A stretch of 55,438 bases of DNA from Pseudomonas taiwanensis DSM 21245 (lineage in GTDB: Bacteria; Pseudomonadota; Gammaproteobacteria; Pseudomonadales; Pseudomonadaceae). The position numbers and the translations under genes are program-made. The stretch covers positions 1 through 55,438 of the forward strand of contig NZ_KE384453.1 in NCBI RefSeq assembly GCF_000425785.1. The letters are read 5' to 3'. Shown here one piece after another: positions 17,407 through 24,617 of the stretch. Position 1 is the stretch's first letter; the number at the start of each line of letters is the position of its first letter. Under the pieces are notes generated by a model. That model did not search any database, was not told the DNA's origin, and saw only the letters and a list, made by a program, of their open reading frames with translations.

Positions 17407-18084
17407 TTACAGACTGTAGTAGTAGCCCCGGCTGCGCAGCGCCACGATCCGCGGACGGCCGTCGGGGTGCGGGCCGATCTTCTTGCGTAGGTTGCTGACA
17501 TGCATGTCCAGGCTGCGGTCATACAGGGTCAGCTTGCGACCCAAACCGATCTGCGCGAGGTCCTGCTTGTCCAGCGGTTCGCCGGGTTGGCGCAGCAGTG
17601 CTTCGAGGATGCGGCTTTCGGAGAGGGTCAGGGTCATTTCGCGTTCGTCGATGCTGACCACGCCACGCGCCGGGCTGAAGGTCAGGTCGCCAATTTCCAC
17701 CTGGGTGGTGGTGGCCGTCGGGTGGCTGCGGCGCAGCACTGCCCGCAGGCGCGCCGTGAGTTCACGCGGGTCGCAGGGTTTGGCCAGGTAGTCGTCGGCA
17801 CCCAGTTCGAGGCCGAGGATGCGGTCCAGCGGCTCGCCACGGGCCGAAAGCATCAACACCGGCAGTTCAGCGTGGTCGCTGCGCAATTGCTTGAGCAGTT
17901 CCAGGCCACTGCCATCGGGCAGCATCACGTCGAGCACCACCGCTGCCGGCGAATGCTCTGCCAGCGCCTGACGCGCGCTCTGGCCATCGTGGCAGGCGCG
18001 GACAGAGAACCCTTCCTGGGTCAGCCAGCTGCCGAGCAGCTCGCAGAGTTCCTGGTCATCATCAATCAGTAACAGCTCGCTCAT
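17407..18084 (-). CDS. cpxR: OmpR-family response regulator, CpxR-like
   Basis: A 225-residue regulator. The receiver domain is residues 1-115, with acidic pocket D8-D10, phosphoacceptor Asp52 (VVLDVML) and Lys102 (GADDYLAKP). A winged-helix OmpR DNA-binding domain covers residues 130-225 (LTLSESRILEALLRQPGEPLDKQDL ... LDMHVSNLRKKIG). Partnership with the nearby kinase is inferred from linkage and from a CpxR-box-like repeat ahead of the intervening spy-like gene. It starts 7 bases after the coiled-coil gene, suggesting cotranscription. Confidence 0.88.
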   Translation of the reverse strand: MSELLLIDDDQELCELLGSWLTQEGFSVRACHDGQSARQALAEHSPAAVVLDVMLPDGSGLELLKQLRSDHAELPVLMLSARGEPLDRILGLELGADDYLAKPCDPRELTARLRAVLRRSHPTATTTQVEIGDLTFSPARGVVSIDEREMTLTLSESRILEALLRQPGEPLDKQDLAQIGLGRKLTLYDRSLDMHVSNLRKKIGPHPDGRPRIVALRSRGYYYSL

Positions 18085-18091
18085 GACTCAC

Positions 18092-18478
18092 TCAATTCAA
18101 CCATTGACGGCGTCTTCTATGTCCGCCACTGGCAAAGATACCGCAGACTGCCGACAAGAGTGCAACGGCTGAACCAATCAGAAACCATTGTTGCTGGTCG
18201 GTAAGCAGGCGGGGCTGGGGACTGGCCTGCAATTCCCGGATCGCCATCTTCAGCCGCTGGTTGTCCTGGCGCAGGCGCGCCAGCTGGGCGCTTTCCCGTT
18301 CGCTGTCGGCGTCCTGCAGTTGCTGGGCAAGGATGGCACGTTGCTTTTCGCTGTCGTCCAGGCGCTGCTGAAGCTCGGTAATGCGCGCACCGGCCTCCAG
18401 TGACAACGGTTGCTCGGCGTAGGCGAAGCAGGGGACTAACAACAGGCAAAACAGCAGGGCGATCTGACCTTGGCGCAT
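18092..18478 (-). CDS. Small membrane-anchored coiled-coil protein (YgiM-like without SH3 domain)
   Basis: A 128-residue protein. It has a signal peptide (MRQGQIALLFCLLLVPCFAYA), a long charged coiled coil at about residues 28-85 (ITELQQRLDDSEKQRAILAQQL) and one C-terminal transmembrane helix (WFLIGSAVALLSAVCGIFASGG) followed by a basic tail (RRRRQW). This is the back half of the TIGR04211/YgiM layout but without its SH3-like domain. It lies 7 bases upstream of cpxR in the same direction, so an envelope role is plausible. Function unknown. Confidence 0.75.
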   Translation of the reverse strand: MRQGQIALLFCLLLVPCFAYAEQPLSLEAGARITELQQRLDDSEKQRAILAQQLQDADSERESAQLARLRQDNQRLKMAIRELQASPQPRLLTDQQQWFLIGSAVALLSAVCGIFASGGHRRRRQWLN

Positions 18479-18548
18479 GGGAACTCCTGATTCCTATCGA
18501 TTCTGGAGGTTGTCGGCCGTTGGTCGGAATTGCTTAGCGTTCGCGCCA

Positions 18549-18642
18549 GCCCGTTCGCGGGTGAACTCGCTCTCATGGGCCACTTGCACGCTTCAGGGCC
18601 TGTGCAGTGCCTGTAGGAGCGGGTTCACCTGCGAAAAAGGCG
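18549..18642. repeat. Inverted pair of REP elements (BIME)
   Basis: TTCGCGGGTGAACTCGCTC on the left is mirrored by AGCGGGTTCACCTGCGAA on the right, about 50 bases apart. The motifs GCGGGTTCACCTGCGAA and TGTAGGAGCGGG are typical P. putida REP sequences. The pair occupies the 176-base gap between the coiled-coil gene and yciI. Confidence 0.7.
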
Positions 18643-18654
18643 ACGCTGTTTAGA

Positions 18655-18954
18655 TCAGGGCAACACTTGCTTGAACGGCTTGACGATGACCTTTTCGTAC
18701 ACGCCGGCGGCGATGTACGGGTCAGCGTCGGCCCAGGCCTGGGCATCGGCCAGGGAGTTGAACTCGGCGACGATCAGGCTGCCGCTGAAGCCAGCCTCAC
18801 CTGGATCATTGCTGTCGATGGCCGGGTGCGGGCCGGCCAGTACCACGCGGCCTTCGGCCTTCAGTTGCTGCAGGCGCTCGATGTGCGCCGGGCGTGCGGC
18901 CAGGCGTTTTTCCAGGGAGTTCGCGACGTCGCTGGCGATGATGGCGTAGAGCAT
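18655..18954 (-). CDS. yciI: YciI-like protein
   Basis: A 99-residue small alpha-beta protein starting MLYAIIASDVANSLEKRLAARPAHIERLQQL. It contains the conserved His of the family (ARPAHIERL) and the GPHPA and DPY(I/V)AAGV motifs of the YCII fold. Function is uncertain (a dehydratase-like or putative enzyme fold). ATG 18954 overlaps the end of yciB's reading region by none; the two genes are 1 base apart and form one transcription unit. Confidence 0.88.
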   Translation of the reverse strand: MLYAIIASDVANSLEKRLAARPAHIERLQQLKAEGRVVLAGPHPAIDSNDPGEAGFSGSLIVAEFNSLADAQAWADADPYIAAGVYEKVIVKPFKQVLP

Positions 18955-18955
18955 G

Positions 18956-19549
18956 TCATTCCTTGGTCTTGGAGGTGGAAGGTTCGTCGTGCAGGTGGCG
19001 GGACAGGTAGACACCCTGTGCCACCAGGAAAATCACGGTCATGCCGAGGCTGCCGAACACCTTGAAGTCGACCCAGAAGTCCTGGAAGGTGAAGGCGACG
19101 AACAGGTTGGCGGCACCACAGAACAGGAAAAAACCGATCCAAGCGATGTTCAGGCGGTTCCAGATGGCATCGGGCAGGCTCAGGGCATGGCCCATGATGC
19201 GCTTGATCAGAACCCGGTCACCGATGAAATGGCTGCCGGCGAAGCCCAGGGCGAACAGCCAGTTGACCACGGGTGCCTTCCACTTGAGGAATGTCTCGCT
19301 GTGGAAGGTGAGGGTCAGGCCGCCGAACACCAGGCAGGCGATCAAGGTCAGCCACTGACCTTTTTCGAGCTTGCGCTGGCGCAGGAACAGGGCGCCGTAC
19401 ACCACCAGCGAACTGAGGATCAGCATCGCCGTGGCGCTGTAGATACCGCCGAATTCGAAGTTGTGACCGGCCACTTCCATGGGGCGCGGGTCGAGCTTGT
19501 AGACGATGAAGAACAGCAGCAGCGGGATGAAATCGATGAATTGTTTCAC
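18956..19549 (-). CDS. yciB: Septation protein A / inner-membrane protein YciB
   Basis: A 197-residue protein with five hydrophobic helices, starting VKQFIDFIPLLLFFIVYK. The GTG start at 19549 matches the family N terminus; the frame extends upstream to 19618 without family similarity. Motifs include GGIYSATAMLI, EKGQWLTL, TFHSETFLKWKAPVVNWLFA and FWVDFKVFG. It is implicated in septation and envelope integrity. It is divergent from the PHP gene across 67 bases and followed at once by yciI. Confidence 0.92.
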   Translation of the reverse strand: MKQFIDFIPLLLFFIVYKLDPRPMEVAGHNFEFGGIYSATAMLILSSLVVYGALFLRQRKLEKGQWLTLIACLVFGGLTLTFHSETFLKWKAPVVNWLFALGFAGSHFIGDRVLIKRIMGHALSLPDAIWNRLNIAWIGFFLFCGAANLFVAFTFQDFWVDFKVFGSLGMTVIFLVAQGVYLSRHLHDEPSTSKTKE

Positions 19550-19616
19550 AATGGCAGCCAGAATCGGGATGTGACGGCATAATAACAAACATCGATTCCA
19601 GCGAAAGCGCTCCTCC

Positions 19617-20477
19617 ATGAATGTTGATCTGCACTGTCACAGCACGGCCTCCGATGGCGCCCTGTCGCCGTCGACCCTGGTCGCCCGGGCCTTCGATCAC
19701 GGGGTGCAAGCACTGGCGCTGACCGACCACGACACCATCGAAGGCCTGCCAGAGGCCCGGCAGGCCTGCCATGCACGAGGGATGCGCTGGATCAGCGGGG
19801 TGGAGCTTTCCTGCACCTGGGGTGGTGCGACCATCCATGTACTGGGCTATGACTTCCCGCTCGATGCGCCGCCGCTGCTGGCGGCCATCGAAGCTTTGCA
19901 CCGGGGGCGCTGGCTGCGCGCCGAGGAAATCGACAAGCGGTTGGCGGCCAAGGGCATGCCCGGCGCACTCGACGGTGCGCGGGCGGTGCAGCAAGAACTG
20001 GGTGACAGCGGCAACGCTCCCGCGCGTCCGCACTTTGCCGAGTTCCTGGTGCGTGCGGGCCACGTCAAGGACCGCGGCGAAGCGTTTCGCAAGTGGCTTG
20101 GCGCCGGCAAGCTGGGCGACGTCAAGCTGCATTGGCCGACGCTTGAGGAAACCGTCGCGACCCTGCGCCAGTCCAATGCCTGGGTGAGCCTGGCTCATCC
20201 CATGCATTACGATCTGACCCGCAGCAAGCGCAGAAGGCTGATAGCAGACTATATTCAGGCAGGCGGGCAGGCACTTGAGGTGGTCAATGGGATGATGCCG
20301 GCCGAGCAAGTGGGCACGATGTCCATCCTTACCCGAGAGTTCGGCTTGCTGGCGAGCGCCGGCAGTGATTTCCACGGCCCTGGCACCTGGGGCGAGATCG
20401 GTGCCTACCGGCCATTGCCCGAGGACCTGCCACCTCTGTGGCGCCGATTCAGCCATGAACAGCCTTTGGCGGTATGA
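19617..20477 (+). CDS. PHP-domain phosphoesterase (YciV/TrpH, RNase AM type)
   Basis: A 286-residue PHP protein. The four metal-binding motifs are DLHCHSTASDG, TDHDTIEG, GVELSC and the late SLAHPMHYD and SAGSDFHGPG. The length and the middle helical insert fit E. coli YciV (RNase AM), a 5'-3' exonuclease that trims 5' ends of 5S and other rRNAs and hydrolyses 3',5'-nucleotide bisphosphate. Role here is by family. It is followed by yciO after 13 bases, as in enterobacteria. Confidence 0.9.
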   Translation: MNVDLHCHSTASDGALSPSTLVARAFDHGVQALALTDHDTIEGLPEARQACHARGMRWISGVELSCTWGGATIHVLGYDFPLDAPPLLAAIEALHRGRWLRAEEIDKRLAAKGMPGALDGARAVQQELGDSGNAPARPHFAEFLVRAGHVKDRGEAFRKWLGAGKLGDVKLHWPTLEETVATLRQSNAWVSLAHPMHYDLTRSKRRRLIADYIQAGGQALEVVNGMMPAEQVGTMSILTREFGLLASAGSDFHGPGTWGEIGAYRPLPEDLPPLWRRFSHEQPLAV

Positions 20478-20490
20478 ACAGGACGACTAC

Positions 20491-21120
20491 GTGAGCCAAT
20501 TTTTCCAGATTCATCCGGAGAATCCGCAGCCGCGGCTGATCCGCCAGGCGGTTGAGATCATCCGCAAGGGTGGCGTGGTGGTCTATCCGACCGACTCGGC
20601 CTATGCCCTGGGTTGCCAGATTGGCGACAAGAGCGCGGTGGAGCGGGTGCGACGCCTGCGTGGCCTGGACAAGAGCCATAACTTCACCCTGATGTGCTGC
20701 GATATGTCCCAGCTCGGTCTTTACGCCAAGGTCGACACCGGTACTTTCCGCCTGCTCAAGGCCCATGTGCCCGGCCCCTACACGTTCATACTCAATGGCA
20801 CCCGCGAGGTGCCACGTCTGCTGCTGCACGAAAAGCGTCGCACCATCGGCCTGCGGGTACCGGATCACGCGATCACCCTGGCCCTGCTTGCCGAGCTGGG
20901 CGAGCCACTGATGAGCGTGAGCCTGATCCTGCCAGGTGACACCGAGCCGATGACCGACCCGTACGAGATTCGCCAGCGACTGGAGCACCATGTCGACCTG
21001 GTCATCGATGGCGGTTTTGGCGACCTCAAGGCTTCCACCATCATCGATCTGTCCGGCGAGTCGCCTGAGCTGATTCGCGAAGGCTGTGGCGACCCAGCGC
21101 CGTTCATGGTCCACGCGTGA
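20491..21120 (+). CDS. yciO: YciO, Sua5/YrdC/TsaC family protein
   Basis: A 209-residue YrdC-domain protein. GTG 20491 is chosen because the resulting N terminus, SQFFQIHPENPQPRLI, aligns with E. coli YciO, and an AGGA lies upstream; an ATG at 20455 would add 12 unsupported residues. Motifs are GGVVVYPTDSAYALGC, HNFTLMC, PGPYTFIL and KRRTIGLRVP. It is related to the threonylcarbamoyl-AMP synthase of t6A formation, though YciO's own role is unsettled. The stop codon overlaps the scpA start (GTGA). Confidence 0.9.
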   Translation: MSQFFQIHPENPQPRLIRQAVEIIRKGGVVVYPTDSAYALGCQIGDKSAVERVRRLRGLDKSHNFTLMCCDMSQLGLYAKVDTGTFRLLKAHVPGPYTFILNGTREVPRLLLHEKRRTIGLRVPDHAITLALLAELGEPLMSVSLILPGDTEPMTDPYEIRQRLEHHVDLVIDGGFGDLKASTIIDLSGESPELIREGCGDPAPFMVHA

Positions 21121-21971
21121 GCCAAGTAGACGCACCGCAGGCACAGGTCAGCGAAGTCGCGTTGCCCCAGCAATTGCAGCTGGCGCTGGTCTATGGTGAA
21201 GCACTTACAGAGATGCCGGTGGACCTCTATATCCCGCCGGATGCGCTGGAAGTCATCCTCGAAGCCTTTGAAGGCCCGCTGGACTTGCTCCTGTACCTGA
21301 TCCGCAAGCAGAACATCGACATCCTCGACATCCCGGTAGCCGAGATCACCCGTCAGTACATGGGTTATGTCGAACTGATGAAGAGCGTGCGCCTCGAGCT
21401 GGCCGCCGAGTACCTGGTGATGGCCGCAGTGCTGGCCGAGATCAAGTCGCGCATGCTGTTGCCGCGCTCGTCGGAGGTCGAGGAAGAAGAGGGCGACCCG
21501 CGCGCCGAACTGATTCGCCGTCTTCAGGAGTACGAGCGCTTCAAGGCCGCTGCCGAAGGCATCGACGAGCTGCCGCGGGTTGGCCGCGATATCGTCGTGC
21601 CGCGCCTGGACGCCCCCCAGGCCAAGGTGCGCAAGCTGTTGCCCCAGGTCAGCCTGGAGGAGCTTCTGGTGTCCATGGCCGAGGTCATGCGCCGCAACGA
21701 CCTGTTCGAAAGTCACCAGATCACCCGCGAGGCCCTGTCTACCCGCGAACGCATGAGCGAGGTGCTGGAGCGCCTCAAGGACGGTGGCTTCGTGCCATTT
21801 GTCGAATTGTTCGGCGCCGAGGAGGGCAAGCTGGGTGTGGTGGTGACGTTCATGGCGATTCTGGAGCTGGTCAAGGAATCGCTGATCGAACTGGTGCAGA
21901 ATGAGCCTTTCGCCCCGATCCATGTCCGAATGCGGGCCGAAACTGTCGAAGAATCCGATGAATCTGAATGA
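21117..21971 (+). CDS. scpA: Segregation and condensation protein A
   Basis: A 284-residue kleisin with a longer-than-usual N-terminal extension before the conserved FEGPLDLLLYLIRKQNIDILDIPVAEITRQY core. The C-terminal winged-helix-like SMC head-binding region (GVVVTFMAILELVKESLIELVQ) is present. It bridges SMC ATPase heads with ScpB in chromosome condensation. The GTG start at 21117 overlaps the yciO stop by four bases. The next gene, scpB, starts inside its last 14 bases, so translation is coupled. Confidence 0.94.
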   Translation: MSQVDAPQAQVSEVALPQQLQLALVYGEALTEMPVDLYIPPDALEVILEAFEGPLDLLLYLIRKQNIDILDIPVAEITRQYMGYVELMKSVRLELAAEYLVMAAVLAEIKSRMLLPRSSEVEEEEGDPRAELIRRLQEYERFKAAAEGIDELPRVGRDIVVPRLDAPQAKVRKLLPQVSLEELLVSMAEVMRRNDLFESHQITREALSTRERMSEVLERLKDGGFVPFVELFGAEEGKLGVVVTFMAILELVKESLIELVQNEPFAPIHVRMRAETVEESDESE

Positions 21972-22701
21972 CCCACGCGACTTGGCGTCGCTGATCGAGG
22001 CGTTTTTGCTGGCCTCGGGCAAGCCACAATCCCTGGAACGCTTGTATGAACTGTTCGAAGAGGCCGAGCGCCCCGAACCCAAGGTGTTCAAGAAGGCCCT
22101 GGAGGTGCTGGGCAAGTCCTGCGCTGGCCGTGCATTCGAACTCATGGAGGTGGCCAGCGGCTACCGCCTGCAGATTCGCGAGGACTTCGCGCCCTGGGTA
22201 GGGCGGCTGTGGGAAGAGCGCCCGCAACGTTATTCCCGTGCGTTGCTGGAAACCTTGGCATTGATCGCTTACCGCCAGCCCATCACCCGTGGCGAGATCG
22301 AGGATGTGCGGGGTGTGGCGGTGAACAGCAATATCATCAAGACCTTGATGGAGCGGGAGTGGATACGCGTGGTCGGCTACCGTGAGGTGCCCGGTCGACC
22401 AGCGATGTTCGCCACCACCAAGGGATTTCTCGATCACTTCAATCTCAAGAGCCTCGAAGAGCTGCCGGCGTTGGCGGAGTTGCGCGAGATGGAGCCTGCA
22501 CCCTTTCTGGACCCCGACGATGCGCCAGTGCCAGCGCATTTGCAGGCGTTGGCCGATGCCAGCCTGGGTGAGGAAGCGGTTGTCGAGCCGAAGGAAGAGA
22601 CCAGTTTCCGCAGCTTGTTGGTGGAACTCGATGCCATGGAGGAGGGGTTGAAGACTGACTTCGAGGATTTGCGTGAGGAAGAGGGCAAGCTCGAACCCTG
22701 A
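21958..22701 (+). CDS. scpB: Segregation and condensation protein B
   Basis: A 247-residue protein with two winged-helix domains: LIEAFLLASGKPQSLERLYELF at the N terminus and ALLETLALIAYRQPITRGEIEDVRGV plus GRPAMFATTKGFLDHF in the second. An acidic C-terminal tail follows. It forms the ScpAB-SMC complex. ATG 21958 (MNLNDPRDLASL) lies within the last codons of scpA. Confidence 0.94.
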   Translation: MNLNDPRDLASLIEAFLLASGKPQSLERLYELFEEAERPEPKVFKKALEVLGKSCAGRAFELMEVASGYRLQIREDFAPWVGRLWEERPQRYSRALLETLALIAYRQPITRGEIEDVRGVAVNSNIIKTLMEREWIRVVGYREVPGRPAMFATTKGFLDHFNLKSLEELPALAELREMEPAPFLDPDDAPVPAHLQALADASLGEEAVVEPKEETSFRSLLVELDAMEEGLKTDFEDLREEEGKLEP

Positions 22702-22845
22702 AGTCGTCTGCGCTGACGCCACCGCTGGCAAGCCTCGGGTCCCGTGTCGTTGCCGACTTGCCGGCAATCAGGCAGCTTCGGTCAGCGCATAAGCCATTGG
22801 GCAGAAAACCCACTGCGCTACAGTGCGCTCGCGTCCGGAACCGCG

Positions 22846-22851
22846 TATGAT
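22846..22851 (+). promoter_or_regulatory. Candidate -10 element of the rluB promoter
   Basis: TATGAT lies 64 bases upstream of the rluB ATG in the 213-base scpB-rluB gap. No clear -35 is seen. The upstream part of the gap carries REP-like CCTCGGGTC/GCCGGC sequence. Confidence 0.35.
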
Positions 22852-22914
22852 ACGCGCCCTTTTGGCACGTTCGTCGCCAAACCCTGATTCATTCCTACAC
22901 CGGGAGGTGCCCAG

Positions 22915-23979
22915 ATGAGTGAGCAAGACCTGCAAGACAGCCAACCCACCCCTCCATCCGGCGAAAAGCTGCAGAAAGTGCTGGCGCGCATTGGCGTCGG
23001 CTCGCGCCGTGACGTCGAGGCCTGGATCAGCCAGGGCCGTATCAAAGTCAACGGCGTCGAAGCCACCCTCGGCCTGCGCGTCGACCTGCACGATGCGATC
23101 ACGGTCGATGGCAAGCTGATCAAGCGCGAAGAGGCCGCCGAGGCCACTCGACGGGTGATCATGTACAACAAGCCCGATGGCGAGATCTGCACCCGTGACG
23201 ACCCCGAAGGTCGTCCGACCGTGTTCGATCGCCTCCCGCGCCCGAAAGAAGGCCGCTGGATCAACATCGGCCGTCTGGACATCAACACCACTGGCCTGTT
23301 GCTGTTCACCACCGACGGTGAGCTGGCCAATCGCCTGATGCACCCCTCCTACGAGATGGACCGCGAGTACGCAGTGCGTGTGCGTGGCGAGGTGGACGAC
23401 GAGATGATCGAACGCCTCAAGGCCGGCGTGATGCTCGAGGATGGCCCGGCCAAGTTCACCGACATCCAGAAAGCCCCCGGTGGTGAAGGCTTCAACCACT
23501 GGTATCACTGCGTGGTAATGGAAGGGCGTAACCGTGAGGTACGTCGCCTGTGGGAATCCCAGGGCATGGTGGTCAGCCGACTGAAGCGCGTACGTTTCGG
23601 CCCGGTGTTCCTCAATTCCGACCTGCCGATGGGCCGCTGGCGCGAAATGACCCAGGGCGAAATCGACATCCTGGCCGCTGAAGTGGGCCTGCAGCCGGTA
23701 GCGCTGCCAGCCATGAACCTCAAGGCCAAGGACAAGATGGAGCGCATGCAGCGCAAGTCGACCCGTCCACTGGGCCGCAACGAGCGCGTACGCAACCTTC
23801 GCCCGGCGCACGAGGGCAGCGCTGCCGAGCGTCTTGCGCGTCAGCCACGTGAAGAAGCCCCGCGCAAAGGCAGTCGCGGCAGCACTGTCGCCGAGCGCCC
23901 GAGCGAGATGCGCAAGCGTCCTGCAAGGCCGGAAGGCGACAAGCCAACCGGGCGCGGTCGTGGCAAGCCGCGTGGTTGA
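22915..23979 (+). CDS. rluB: 23S rRNA pseudouridine(2605) synthase RluB
   Basis: A 354-residue protein. The S4 RNA-binding domain is residues 20-70 (KVLARIGVGSRRDVEAWISQGRIKVNG). The RsuA/RluB catalytic domain carries the active-site Asp in GRLDINTTGLLLFTTDG near residue 122, and GRNREVRRLWESQG. A long basic, disordered C-terminal tail (about 265-354, rich in R, K, P) is typical of pseudomonad RluB. It isomerises U2605 (E. coli numbering) of 23S rRNA. GGGAGG precedes the ATG. Confidence 0.93.
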   Translation: MSEQDLQDSQPTPPSGEKLQKVLARIGVGSRRDVEAWISQGRIKVNGVEATLGLRVDLHDAITVDGKLIKREEAAEATRRVIMYNKPDGEICTRDDPEGRPTVFDRLPRPKEGRWINIGRLDINTTGLLLFTTDGELANRLMHPSYEMDREYAVRVRGEVDDEMIERLKAGVMLEDGPAKFTDIQKAPGGEGFNHWYHCVVMEGRNREVRRLWESQGMVVSRLKRVRFGPVFLNSDLPMGRWREMTQGEIDILAAEVGLQPVALPAMNLKAKDKMERMQRKSTRPLGRNERVRNLRPAHEGSAAERLARQPREEAPRKGSRGSTVAERPSEMRKRPARPEGDKPTGRGRGKPRG

Positions 23980-23998
23980 TCTGCACTGCTGATCAAAG

Positions 23999-24022
23999 AG
24001 CCAGCCTTCGGGCTGGCTTTTT
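23999..24022 (+). terminator. Rho-independent terminator of rluB
   Basis: AGCCAGCC-TTCG-GGCTGGCT followed by TTTT: an 8-bp stem with a stable UUCG tetraloop, 20 bases after the rluB stop. Confidence 0.9.
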
Positions 24023-24116
24023 CATGTCTGCACGATGCGGCCGCGCCATGCAACGCTCAGCCAAGATCTTGAACGAAAAGAAATTTTCCGACGACTGGCA
24101 AGTTTTCAAACCGCCT

Positions 24117-24134
24117 TGTAAAGAAAATTGTACG
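24117..24134. promoter_or_regulatory. TyrR/PhhR-like half-perfect box upstream of aroP
   Basis: TGTAAA-N6-TGTACG. The left half matches the TyrR consensus TGTAAA exactly and the right half matches TTTACA at four of six positions. It lies 484 bases before the permease start in the long leader. Binding is inferred. Confidence 0.35.
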
Positions 24135-24165
24135 AAATCATCCGATTTCCCTGACCGCCACCTTT

Positions 24166-24179
24166 TTCTGTAAACAGAA
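24166..24179. promoter_or_regulatory. 14-base inverted repeat upstream of aroP
   Basis: TTCTG-TAAA-CAGAA is perfectly symmetric in its arms, 34 bases after the TyrR-like box. It could be an operator. The factor is unknown. Confidence 0.35.
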
Positions 24180-24324
24180 CTTGCCGACAAGCACCTCTTC
24201 GAACCTGCCCTGTCCCCGCCGGCCTATTGCCCAAACCCCCGCCCCACGCTGATATAGCGAGCATTGCCGCGTGCAAGAAGCCCCTCCGCAGAGCTGGGCA
24301 TACAGAACAACAAATGGAGGCGCC

Positions 24325-24495
24325 ATGTACGCCGATCACCTCGCCTTTGAAGGCCTACACCACAGGACCGGTGCGTTTTTTCCCCAGGAAACGACGCAAC
24401 GCGTTGACGCCTGCGCGTTCGCGGGGGTATACAGTGCGCCGCGTTTTACCTGTGACCCTTATGCGTACCGCGCACTCTTGGCCACGCCCGGCTGA
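24325..24495 (+). CDS. Candidate 56-residue leader/small protein, rich in aromatic residues
   Basis: An ATG with GGAGG four bases upstream (24316-24320) opens a 56-codon frame beginning MYADHLAFEGLHHRTG and ending in LLATPG. Nine of 56 residues are Phe or Tyr. It lies in the 638-base region between the rluB terminator and an aromatic amino acid permease and ends 122 bases before it. It may be a regulatory leader or a small protein; the ribosome site is the main evidence. Hairpins follow it: CCGCC/GGCGG (24499-24510) and CAAGGT-AACC-ACCTTG (about 24528-24543). None has a U-run. Confidence 0.4.
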   Translation: MYADHLAFEGLHHRTGAFFPQETTQRVDACAFAGVYSAPRFTCDPYAYRALLATPG

Positions 24496-24617
24496 TCCGC
24501 CCCGGCGGAGCCTGTGTCCAAGAAACCCAAGGTAACCACCTTGCCCCATTCCGCTGCGCCACGAGCGCGGTGGGTCCGATTCCGTCACAGATAAAAACAA
24601 TGCAGGTGACTTCGTTC

